From contig JALREG010000106.1 in assembly GCA_023253905.1 (NCBI GenBank), positions 1 through 16,267 of the forward strand: a stretch of DNA of 16,267 nt, in the 5' to 3' direction. Below, in pieces: positions 6,936 through 13,569 of this stretch. The DNA is from Burkholderiaceae bacterium (GTDB lineage Bacteria > Pseudomonadota > Gammaproteobacteria > Burkholderiales > Burkholderiaceae). Positions within the stretch are counted from its first letter, which is position 1, and the number at the start of each line of letters is the position of its first letter. The notes under the pieces were generated by a model, which ran no database searches, was not told the origin of the DNA, and saw only the letters and a list, made by a program, of their open reading frames with translations. Position numbers and translations under genes: made by a program.

Positions 6936-6968
6936 AACCCTAGGTTTATTCGATAACGCAATAGGGTT
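6936..6968. promoter_or_regulatory. AACCCTA...TAGGGTT inverted repeat upstream of the ABC importer operon
   Basis: AACCCTA (6936-6942) and TAGGGTT (6962-6968) are perfect inverted heptamers separated by 19 bp, in an AT-richer patch of the 250-bp gap 6867-7116. The left arm is part of GGGAAAACCCTAGGTTTA, which holds a second, overlapping GGG-AAAA-CCC symmetry. Heptamers of this kind resemble NarL/LuxR-type response-regulator sites. Together with a downstream TATAAA (7024-7029) that lacks a good -35, they suggest an activator-dependent promoter for the solute-binding protein gene. The regulator is unknown. Confidence 0.45.
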
Positions 6969-7023
6969 GTTCAATCATCGGGCGCCAGGCGCTCGCACGC
7001 TATCCCGGCTGACGCAAAAAAGC

Positions 7024-7029
7024 TATAAA
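7024..7029 (+). promoter_or_regulatory. Candidate -10 box of the ABC importer operon
   Basis: TATAAA lies 87 bp before the start codon, within AAAAAAGCTATAAAG. The hexamer 17 bp upstream is TATCCC, a poor -35, so transcription from here would be expected to need an activator, consistent with the inverted heptamers about 55-85 bp further upstream. Confidence 0.3.
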
Positions 7030-7116
7030 GTCGCGCCTGCTCAGACTGACCGGTGAACCTTGGCGTCCAAGCCGGGCGGGCCTGCCCGAGCTCGAATTCT
7101 TGTCACGGAGACTTTC

Positions 7117-8253
7117 ATGAACACAGCCTTCAGAACTCTTGCAATCGCAGCGGCACTCGCTGCCACAGGCGTTGTCCACGCGCAGGACATCCGCATCGCC
7201 AACATCGTTGAACTGTCGGGCCCGGGAACCACCGCGGGCACACTGTTCAAGAATGGTGTTGAACTCGCGATCAAGGAAATCAATGCGTCGGGCGGCATCC
7301 TGGGCCGGAAAATTGCCTACACCACAGAGGACACCCAGACCAACCCCGGTGTCGCAAAGGGTCTTACTCAAAAGGCTGTCGACAACAATGTATTCGCCGT
7401 CTTTGGGCCGGTGTACTCGGGCTCCATCATGGTGTCGATGGCTGAATCGCGGCGCGGCGAGATTCCCAATTTCACAGGCGGCGAAGCGGCCTCCATCACT
7501 CAGCAGGGTAACCCCTACGTGTTCCGCACCTCGTTTGGCCAGACCATCGCCTTCCCCAAGCTTGCGCGCTTCATCAACGAGAAGGCGAAATCGGTCGCGA
7601 TCATTTACGTGAACAATGATTTCGGCAAAGGCGGGCGCGACACGCTCATGAAACTGATGGCGAATTCGCCCACCAAGGTGGTGGCCGATATTTCGACCGA
7701 TGCCGGCCAGGTCGACTTCTCGGCGGCGGTGCTGCGCGCCAAGCAAAGTGACGCCGAGGCAATTTTCGCTTACGTGAACGAAGAAGAGTCCGCCCGACTG
7801 CTGCGCGAACTGCGCAAGCAGGGCGTGAAGAAAATGGTGATCGGGGAAACCACGCTCACGGGTCAGAAAGTCGTTGAGCTCGCAGGCGAGGCGGCTAATG
7901 GCGCCCAGGCCCATGTCGGTCTCACCGTTGATGCGCCGCAACTCAAAGCCTTCGGTGCGAAATACAAAGCCGAATACAAAAGCGACTCCGACCACAATGG
8001 TGTCAAGGGTTACACCGGGGTGTACATCCTGAAGGCCGCCATTGAAAAAGCCGGTAAGGTCGATCGGAAGGCCGCGGCCGAGGCCCTTCGTAACAGCTGC
8101 TTCAGCGTCAAACAGCACCCTGGCATCCTGATGGACGTCTGCTTTGACGACAAAGGCGACCTTGACCGCGAAAGCTTCATGGTCGAGGTGAAAAACGGAC
8201 GCGCAGAAGTTGTGGCCACGCTGCCGCCTGCAGGCCTGGTGAAGAAACAGTAA
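7117..8253 (+). CDS. ABC transporter periplasmic substrate-binding protein (Leu/Ile/Val-BP type)
   Basis: A 378-residue periplasmic receptor of the type I (LivJ/LivK-like) branched-chain amino acid binding family. Residues 1-22 are a signal peptide cut at VHA-QD. The mature start DIRIANIVELSGPGTTAG, the GVELAIKEINASGGILGRK helix-turn and the EDTQTNPGVA segment are typical. VFGPVYSGSIM (95-105) forms the ligand-binding hinge region, and IIYVNNDFGKGG near 162-173 is the second-lobe strand. Cys328 and Cys342 could form a disulfide. ATG 7117 is supported by GGAG six bases upstream and a proper signal peptide; upstream in-frame starts would bury the signal sequence. It heads the importer operon. 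In this family, receptors bind not only branched amino acids but also amides, urea or aromatic acids, so the ligand is open. Downstream genes suggest a cyclic or hydroxy acid (weak inference). Confidence 0.95.
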   Translation: MNTAFRTLAIAAALAATGVVHAQDIRIANIVELSGPGTTAGTLFKNGVELAIKEINASGGILGRKIAYTTEDTQTNPGVAKGLTQKAVDNNVFAVFGPVYSGSIMVSMAESRRGEIPNFTGGEAASITQQGNPYVFRTSFGQTIAFPKLARFINEKAKSVAIIYVNNDFGKGGRDTLMKLMANSPTKVVADISTDAGQVDFSAAVLRAKQSDAEAIFAYVNEEESARLLRELRKQGVKKMVIGETTLTGQKVVELAGEAANGAQAHVGLTVDAPQLKAFGAKYKAEYKSDSDHNGVKGYTGVYILKAAIEKAGKVDRKAAAEALRNSCFSVKQHPGILMDVCFDDKGDLDRESFMVEVKNGRAEVVATLPPAGLVKKQ

Positions 8254-8268
8254 GCCTGTTGGCGCCCT

Positions 8269-8304
8269 CCCCGAACGCGGCCTTACCGAGGCCGCGGATC
8301 GGGG
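8269..8304 (+). other. Long intercistronic hairpin between binding protein and permease genes
   Basis: CCCCGA (8269-8274) pairs with TCGGGG (8299-8304) and GCGGCCT (8277-8283) with AGGCCGC (8289-8295) around a TACCG loop; a small internal loop (AC opposite GGA) separates the two stems. Thirteen base pairs, mostly GC, without a following T run. Such structures after binding-protein genes typically block 3' exonucleases or partly stop transcription, giving more receptor than permease. That role is inferred from position. Confidence 0.65.
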
Positions 8305-8359
8305 AACCGCTCCCCGCGCGCCCGAGCAGCGCACGGCCCCTCCCTCTCCCCCTACCCGC

Positions 8360-9235
8360 ATGACAGATTTCATCCAGCTGCTCTTCAGCGGCATGGCGAC
8401 GGGCTGCATTTATGCACTCGCGGCGCTCGGCTTCACGCTGCTCTGGCAGGCCTCGGGCACGATCAATTTTGCCCAGGGCGAGTTCGTGATGTTGCCGGCC
8501 TTCTCCATGGTCGTCATGCTGCACGCCGGCGTGCCCCTCTGGATCGCGTTTCTCGCCAGCTGCGCGGTGTCGGTGCTGGTGCAGGGCTGGGCATTCAAGC
8601 GCGGCCTGGTCGACCCGCTGTTTCGGCACGGCATGATGCCGATCGTAGTGGCCACCATCGGTCTGTCCATCGCGATGCGAAACCTGGTGCGAGCCGGTTA
8701 CAGCGCCGAGCCCCAGCCGTTTCCGCAGGTGTTTCCCGATGAGGTCTATGAGATTGCCGGGGTCACCGTGTCCGGCAGCGACATCGGCACCTTTGTGTTC
8801 GCGCTGCTCCTCGTGTTTGCGGTGCAGGCCTGGCTGTCGCGCACCGTCACGGGCCGAGCCATGCAGGCGGTGGCACAGAATGCCGAAAGCGCAACGGTGC
8901 TGGGCATTAACGTACCGCGCATGATTCTGTATACCTTCGCCATCAACGCTGTGCTGGCAGCCGCCGCAGCGCTCCTGGTCACGCCCACTTACCTCGCCAA
9001 GTTCGACATGGGCGAGGGGCTGGGCACCAAGGCATTTTTTGCCGCGATCATCGGCGGCTTCAACAATTCCCGGGGCGCGCTACTCGGCGGGTTGATCGTG
9101 GGCGCTTGTGAAAACCTGGCCGCCGCTTACATCTCCCCCGCCTACAAAGACGCGGTCGCGCTGATCCTGTTCATGGTGGTGATCCTGTTCAAGCCCCAGG
9201 GACTGCTGGGCACCCGAGAGGAGCGTAAGGTATGA
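8360..9235 (+). CDS. livH: Branched-chain amino acid type ABC permease, LivH subunit
   Basis: A 291-residue inner-membrane permease with about eight helices. The N-terminus has SGMATGCIYALAALGFTLLW and INFAQGEFVML, the standard LivH opening. Near residues 170-185 it carries the cytoplasmic coupling segment SRTVTGRAMQAVAQN, followed by AESATVLGINV, which docks on the ATPases. The C-terminal FFAAIIGGFNNSRGALLGG is also typical. Its ATG at 8360 has no recognisable Shine-Dalgarno: the preceding 25 bases are almost all pyrimidine. The stop overlaps the next gene by ATGA. It pairs with the LivM subunit to form the translocation path. Confidence 0.95.
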   Translation: MTDFIQLLFSGMATGCIYALAALGFTLLWQASGTINFAQGEFVMLPAFSMVVMLHAGVPLWIAFLASCAVSVLVQGWAFKRGLVDPLFRHGMMPIVVATIGLSIAMRNLVRAGYSAEPQPFPQVFPDEVYEIAGVTVSGSDIGTFVFALLLVFAVQAWLSRTVTGRAMQAVAQNAESATVLGINVPRMILYTFAINAVLAAAAALLVTPTYLAKFDMGEGLGTKAFFAAIIGGFNNSRGALLGGLIVGACENLAAAYISPAYKDAVALILFMVVILFKPQGLLGTREERKV

Positions 9236-10224
9236 CGCGTCTCAACGGTCTGATCGGCGTTGCGGTGCTCGCGCTCTTCCTCGTGGCACCGAATTTTTTG
9301 AAAAATTACGGCATTCATATTTTCACCACATGGCTGGTGTTCATCATCGCCACCATGGGCCTGAATCTGACGGTGGGCTATGCGGGGCAGAAGTCGCTCG
9401 GTCATGCGGCCTTCTTCGGGATTGGCGCTTACACGGTCGCGATTTTGCTGAAAGCGGGGATCAGTTTCTGGATCGGGCTTCCGCTTGCGGCCCTCATCTG
9501 CTTTGGCACCGGACTGGTGGTGGGCTTTCCGGCGCTTCGCGTGCAGACCATCTATCTGGCGTTTGCCACGCTCGGCTTTAACACCGCAATCTGGCTGGTG
9601 ATGCGTAACGAGGAGTGGCTCACCGGCGGCAACTTCGGTATCAACAACATTGCACGCCCGTCGATCGCGGGCATCAGCCTCGATGGCAACCTGGCCTACT
9701 ATTTCTTTGTGCTGGTGGTGACACTGATTCTGGCTGCGCTCCTTGCCGCGCTCCTTCGCTCTCCCTGGGGGAAGGCGTTCACGGCGCTCCGCGACAACCC
9801 GATCCGGGCTGAAAGCCTGGGTATCGACACCCGCCGCTACACGCTGCTCAGCTTTGCGATCGGCGCGGCCTACGCGGGCATCGCAGGCGGTCTTTATGCC
9901 TCGCAGGTTCAGTTCATCGACCCCGCTCTCTTCACCGTTCATGCCTCGATCATGATGTACCTCATGGTGGTGGTGGGCGGCCCAGGCTATTTCCTGGGGC
10001 CGGTACTGGGCTCGGCGGTGGGTGTGGTGTTGCCCGAGTGGCTGCGTTTTGCGCAGGGCTGGTATCTGTTTGTGTTCGGTGCCGCAGTGGTTCTGCTCAT
10101 GATCTGGTTGCCTGATGGCTTGCTGTCGATCCCAGACCGGTTACGCGCACGGCGCGAGGCCCGCGACGCATCCACTGCCCGGGCCGCAGCCGCCGCTGCG
10201 ATCAGCAAGGGGGCCGGCGCATGA
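9232..10224 (+). CDS. livM: Branched-chain amino acid type ABC permease, LivM subunit
   Basis: A 330-residue inner-membrane permease. Family markers are TMGLNLTVGYAGQKSLGHAA near 42-60 (the LivM signature G-GQ-SLGH), FPALRVQTIYLAFATLGF near 98-115 and the coupling segment SPWGKAFTALRDNPIRAESLGI around 184-205. GGLYASQVQFIDP and VVGGPGYFLGPVLGSAV follow. The C-terminal about 30 residues are an arginine- and alanine-rich cytoplasmic tail (RARREARDASTARAAAAAA) beyond the family core. The start overlaps livH, and the stop overlaps the LivG-type gene, each by ATGA, so all three are translated as a coupled set. Confidence 0.95.
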   Translation: MTRLNGLIGVAVLALFLVAPNFLKNYGIHIFTTWLVFIIATMGLNLTVGYAGQKSLGHAAFFGIGAYTVAILLKAGISFWIGLPLAALICFGTGLVVGFPALRVQTIYLAFATLGFNTAIWLVMRNEEWLTGGNFGINNIARPSIAGISLDGNLAYYFFVLVVTLILAALLAALLRSPWGKAFTALRDNPIRAESLGIDTRRYTLLSFAIGAAYAGIAGGLYASQVQFIDPALFTVHASIMMYLMVVVGGPGYFLGPVLGSAVGVVLPEWLRFAQGWYLFVFGAAVVLLMIWLPDGLLSIPDRLRARREARDASTARAAAAAAISKGAGA

Positions 10225-10997
10225 CGTCTGGCCACACCACCCTCGGCGTAGCCGCAACACCGGTACTCCAGGTCACCGACATCCGTAAACACTATGGCGC
10301 CATCCGCGCCGTCGACGGCGTGTCGTTCGAGGTTCGCCCCGGGGAAATTTTCGGCGTGATCGGACCCAACGGGTCAGGCAAAACCACGCTCTTCAACAGC
10401 ATGCTGGGCCAGATCACCCCCGACAGTGGCCGGATTGAATTGAAGGGCGAGGATGTCACACGACTGGGCCCGCTAGAACTCAGTCGTCGCGGGGTAGGCC
10501 GAACCTTTCAGACGCTGCAGGTCTTTGGGAAAATGACGGTACGCGACAACCTGATCGTGGCCGCGCAGGAACACCAGGGCACCCTATTTTCGCGGATGTT
10601 CGCGCCCTCGGATTCAGGCCTGGGCGCGCGCGCCGACGCACTGATGGATCAGTTCCGCATCCGGCACGTGGCTGACCGCAAAGCGGGTGAACTCAGCTAC
10701 GGCCAGCAGAAGCTGGTCGACATCGCGATGGCGTTCATGAGCGAGCCTGATCTGGTGCTGCTCGATGAACCCTGTGCGGGGGTGAATCCATCGCTCGTAG
10801 GCGGCATCAGCCGCTTACTGAAAGAATTGAACCAGGACCGCCAGGGCAGTTTCGTGGTGATCGAGCACAACATGGATTTCGTGATGGACCTGTGCCATCG
10901 GATCATGGTGATGGTTGAGGGAACCGTGCTCGCGATGGGCACGCCCGAGGAAATCCGATCGAACCGCGAGGTTCTGGACGCCTACCTGGGCAACTGA
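10221..10997 (+). CDS. livG: ABC transporter ATPase, LivG subunit
   Basis: A 258-residue ATPase. Walker A is GPNGSGKT at 48-55, the Q-loop is in GVGRTFQTLQVF near 91-102, the ABC signature is LSYGQQK at 158-164 (Tyr and Gln instead of the usual SGGQ, common in LivG), Walker B is LVLLDEP at 178-184 followed by CAGVNP, and the switch histidine is H216 in IEHNMDF. The C-terminal part contains VEGTVLAMGTPEEIRSNREV and ends DAYLGN, the LivG-type ending. It couples ATP hydrolysis to the LivH/LivM pore together with LivF. The ATG lies in the ATGA overlap with livM. Confidence 0.96.
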   Translation: MTSGHTTLGVAATPVLQVTDIRKHYGAIRAVDGVSFEVRPGEIFGVIGPNGSGKTTLFNSMLGQITPDSGRIELKGEDVTRLGPLELSRRGVGRTFQTLQVFGKMTVRDNLIVAAQEHQGTLFSRMFAPSDSGLGARADALMDQFRIRHVADRKAGELSYGQQKLVDIAMAFMSEPDLVLLDEPCAGVNPSLVGGISRLLKELNQDRQGSFVVIEHNMDFVMDLCHRIMVMVEGTVLAMGTPEEIRSNREVLDAYLGN

Positions 10998-11080
10998 CCC
11001 CACGCCCGATACATCGCCCACCCGCACCCGCACCTCCACCCGAACCCGTACACCCACCGACCAGGCCGCCGAGACCCACC
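10998..11080 (+). other. C-rich, G-poor spacer with degenerate hexamer repeats (rut-like)
   Basis: The 83-bp gap between the two ATPase genes is dominated by C with little G on the coding strand. Between 11017 and 11060 it shows degenerate repeats of an ACCCGC/ACCCGA/ACCCAC type unit. RNA with this composition is unstructured and favourable for Rho binding, so it may lower distal expression. It also offers only a weak ribosome site (CCGAGA) before the LivF GTG. Function inferred from composition alone. Confidence 0.35.
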
Positions 11081-11863
11081 GTGACCGAGCCCTTGAACCC
11101 GAACAATGCCCCGTCCTGCATCGAGTTTCATGACGTCGTGGCTGGCTACAAGGACTTCATGATCCTCAACAACCTCTCGTTTTCAGTTCGGGCCGGTAGC
11201 ATCACCCTTCTGATCGGACCGAACGGCGCGGGTAAATCCACCGTTCTGAAAACACTGTTCGGGCTTTTGAAACCCCGGCAGGGATGCATCCGGCTCGACG
11301 GCCGCGACATCACGGGCACCGCGCCCTCAGCGCTTCTCGCACGGGGGATCGCCTTTGTTCCCCAAGGCCGCAATCTGTTTGGCAAGCTGAGCGTCTACGA
11401 AAATCTGGAGCTGGGCGGCATCACACTGGGCATGAAAATCGCACGCGAGCGGATTCCCGAGGTGCTGGCGTTTTTCCCCCGCGTGAAGGAGCGCCTTCAT
11501 TCGCGCGCCGCCTCGCTATCGGGCGGTGAACAGAAGCAGCTGGAGGTCGGGCGGGCTCTGCTGCTGCGCCCGCGCGTCTTGCTGATTGATGAGCCTTCCA
11601 TCGGGCTATCGCCGATCGTGGTTCAGGATGTGTTCAAGCTGCTTCGCAAGCTCGCCGACCAGGGCACGACGGTGCTGATGGTGGAGCAGAACGTAAAAAG
11701 CGCACTACGCTATGCCGACGATGCGATTGCGCTGGAGTCAGGCCGGCTGGTGCTCCACAAGCCCGCTGAGGCGGTGCTCGCAGATCCCAACATGGAGCGA
11801 CTCTTTCTGGGCGGCGCTCATCTGGGCGAGCAAACTCAGCCGTCCGATACAGCCTTGATCTGA
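11081..11863 (+). CDS. livF: ABC transporter ATPase, LivF subunit
   Basis: A 260-residue ATPase. Walker A is GPNGAGKST at 46-54, the Q-loop FVPQGRNLFGKLSVYENLELG lies at 92-112 (the PQGR-F-LTV-ENL form typical of LivF), the signature is LSGGEQK at 146-152, Walker B is VLLIDEPS at 166-173 with IGLSP next, and the switch residue is in VEQNVKSAL (Q203). The Q replacing the switch histidine is normal for LivF. GTG 11081 is used as start; the Shine-Dalgarno is weak. The C-terminal tail after MERLFLGG is slightly extended. It completes the five-gene importer. Confidence 0.95.
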   Translation: MTEPLNPNNAPSCIEFHDVVAGYKDFMILNNLSFSVRAGSITLLIGPNGAGKSTVLKTLFGLLKPRQGCIRLDGRDITGTAPSALLARGIAFVPQGRNLFGKLSVYENLELGGITLGMKIARERIPEVLAFFPRVKERLHSRAASLSGGEQKQLEVGRALLLRPRVLLIDEPSIGLSPIVVQDVFKLLRKLADQGTTVLMVEQNVKSALRYADDAIALESGRLVLHKPAEAVLADPNMERLFLGGAHLGEQTQPSDTALI

Positions 11864-11871
11864 GTACCGCT

Positions 11872-12705
11872 GTGATCGACGGTCAGACACGCTTGATTGC
11901 CCACATCGGCCACCCGACCCATACCTTCAAGTCGCCGATGATTTACAACCCCTATTTCGAAGCCGCAGGGATCAACGCTGTGGTGGTGCCCATGGACTGT
12001 ACCGCCCAACATTTCGAGGCGCTGCTCAAGGCGGTGTTTTCATTGGGCAACATCATCGGTGCCCTGATCACCATGCCGCACAAGGTCTCGGTGGTCGGTT
12101 TGCTCGACCAGGTCACCGCTACCGTGCGTGTGGCGGGCGCCTGTAACGCGGTTCGCCGCACACCCGACGGGCGACTTGAGGGCGACATGTTTGACGGCGC
12201 AGGGTTCGTACGCGGTATCGTTCGCAAGGGATTTGATCCTGCTGGACGCCGCGCGCTGGTGGTAGGCTCGGGTGGAGTTGGCAGCGCCATCGCAGCATCG
12301 CTTGCCGGCGCGGGCGTGGGCGCGATCACGCTATTCGATGTGAACGCCCTCGCGGCGGCACAACTCGCCGCGCGGCTTCGCATGCAGTATCCGGCGATCG
12401 ACGTGGGCACCGGCCACAACGATCCGGCGGAGTTCGATCTGGTGGTGAATGCCTCCCCACTCGGCATGAACGACGGTGACCCGCTTCCGATTGACGTTGC
12501 TCGTCTTTCAGCAGACACCTTCGTGGGCGAAGTGGTCATGAAGCACGAAACCACTGCGTTTCTGGCGGCTGCGCAGGCGCGCGGCTGCCGCACGCAGGTC
12601 GGCACCGACATGTTGTTCGAGCAGATTCCCGCCTATCTCGAATTTTTCGGGCTGCCGAGCACCACGGCTGAACAGTTGCGACAGGTGGCGCGGGTCCGTT
12701 ACTGA
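11872..12705 (+). CDS. Shikimate/quinate dehydrogenase-like protein (AroE family) with altered substrate pocket
   Basis: A 277-residue two-domain NAD(P)-dependent oxidoreductase of the AroE family. Catalytic Lys71 (TMPHK), Asn92, Asp108 (GDMFDG in place of GDNTDG) and the pocket Gln251 (GTDMLFEQ) are present, as is the nucleotide loop GSGGVGSA at 132-139. However, the usual substrate-recognition segment HSxSP reads TFKSP: Ser21 is kept, but the serine equivalent to Ser14 of the E. coli enzyme is Phe19, which should disturb carboxylate binding. It is therefore probably not the housekeeping AroE but a paralog acting on a related cyclic acid or unknown ligand. GTG 11872 follows the LivF stop by eight bases, so it is likely the last gene of the importer operon, perhaps processing the imported compound. 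Confidence 0.85.
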   Translation: MIDGQTRLIAHIGHPTHTFKSPMIYNPYFEAAGINAVVVPMDCTAQHFEALLKAVFSLGNIIGALITMPHKVSVVGLLDQVTATVRVAGACNAVRRTPDGRLEGDMFDGAGFVRGIVRKGFDPAGRRALVVGSGGVGSAIAASLAGAGVGAITLFDVNALAAAQLAARLRMQYPAIDVGTGHNDPAEFDLVVNASPLGMNDGDPLPIDVARLSADTFVGEVVMKHETTAFLAAAQARGCRTQVGTDMLFEQIPAYLEFFGLPSTTAEQLRQVARVRY

Positions 12706-12710
12706 GCGTT

Positions 12711-12742
12711 GGCTGACGAAGGCTCGCGCATGGGGCTGACGA
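12711..12742. repeat. Short 9-bp direct repeat in the convergent gap
   Basis: GGCTGACGA occurs at 12711-12719 and again at 12734-12742, in the 42-bp gap between the AroE-like gene and the convergent amidohydrolase. No stem-loop with a T run is visible here on either strand, so no intrinsic terminator is identified for either operon. Could be coincidence. Confidence 0.3.
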
Positions 12743-12747
12743 TCCGG

Positions 12748-13569
12748 TCACCCCGTACTGCTCGTGCCCTCAAGCAGCGACGCCATGCCTTCGGTTCGAA
12801 TCCGGCGTGCGAGCGCTTCATCACCCGCCCAGCGCGCGAGCGCCATCCAGCAATCACGATGCGTTACGAGCGACTCGTGTTGGGTGTGCGGCCAGTCGCT
12901 CGCCCAGATGAGGCGCTGCGGGCCAAAGGCGGTGAGCAGACGCGCCAGCAACACCGGGGCAAGCGCTTCGCCCCGGGAGACGCCGCCAGTCCGGTACGCC
13001 GCTGAGACCTTGACCCAGACACGGCGCGTTGAGGCGGAATCAAGCAGGGCGAGAAAGCCCGGGTCGTTGACCCCCTGCTCCGGGTCGGGTCGACCGAAGT
13101 GATCGATACAGATACGTACCCCAGAGTCGAGAAGCGGCGCGAGAATTACCGGCAGATCAACCGCTTTCCGATGAATCTCTACATGCCAGTGACGGCGAGC
13201 CAGACGGGCAAAAAGCGCTGGCCACGGGGCAACCGACAGGTCGGGAAGGGAAACCCCCTCGAGGTTCAGCCGAATGCCAACTGCACCTTGTGAAGCGAGC
13301 CCGTCAAGGTCGGCATCGGTGATCTCGGGATCGACCACCACCACAGCGCGCAAACGCGCCGGGTAGCGTGCGACCGCCGCGAGCATGTGCCGGTTATCCG
13401 TACCAAGAAAGCTCGGCTGCGTGAGGAGCCCACCCGCCAGCCCGCTGGCATCAAGATGGGCGATGAATTGCTCGGCGGTTGCCGCGTAGCCCGGCGTATA
13501 GCGGCGGGGTTCGACCAACGGTAAATCGGGCGCAAACACATGCGCGTGCCCGTCGACCTCGCCGATCAT
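12748..13569 (-). CDS. Amidohydrolase family 2 protein, LigI (2-pyrone-4,6-dicarboxylate lactonase)-like
   Basis: A 273-residue TIM-barrel hydrolase of the amidohydrolase-related family (PF04909 type). Features in order: VDGHAHVF with His8 and His10 on strand 1, PRRYTPGYA at 21-29, QPSFLGTDNRHML at 51-63, GIRLNLEG near 98-105, VEIH with His133, CIDHFGRPDPEQGV with His157, WVKVSAAYR near 185-193 and IWASDWPH with catalytic Asp225. The HVF-P...R-YTP, GIR-N, DH-GRPD and SDWPH pattern closely matches LigI-type lactonases, which open pyrone or muconolactone rings in aromatic breakdown. Similar proteins act on other lactones, so the exact substrate is open. Its ATG overlaps the Bug gene stop (ATGA at 13569-13566 on the minus strand), so it is translated with that receptor, and it ends the minus-strand run. 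Confidence 0.88.
   Translation of the reverse strand: MIGEVDGHAHVFAPDLPLVEPRRYTPGYAATAEQFIAHLDASGLAGGLLTQPSFLGTDNRHMLAAVARYPARLRAVVVVDPEITDADLDGLASQGAVGIRLNLEGVSLPDLSVAPWPALFARLARRHWHVEIHRKAVDLPVILAPLLDSGVRICIDHFGRPDPEQGVNDPGFLALLDSASTRRVWVKVSAAYRTGGVSRGEALAPVLLARLLTAFGPQRLIWASDWPHTQHESLVTHRDCWMALARWAGDEALARRIRTEGMASLLEGTSSTG

Noticed and set aside
7000..8409. A 469-codon open frame on the minus strand, opposite the ABC binding protein gene
   Set aside because: It lies fully antisense to a gene with a clear signal peptide, Shine-Dalgarno and family motifs. Its translation is rich in H, R, G and D without recognisable motifs, as expected for an antisense frame in GC-rich DNA.
9142..9942. A 266-codon minus-strand frame opposite livM
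   Set aside because: Polar, low-complexity translation with no family pattern; livM on the other strand is unambiguous.
12706..12747. Bidirectional terminator between the convergent operons
   Set aside because: No stem-loop with adjacent T run on either strand; only a 9-bp direct repeat is visible.
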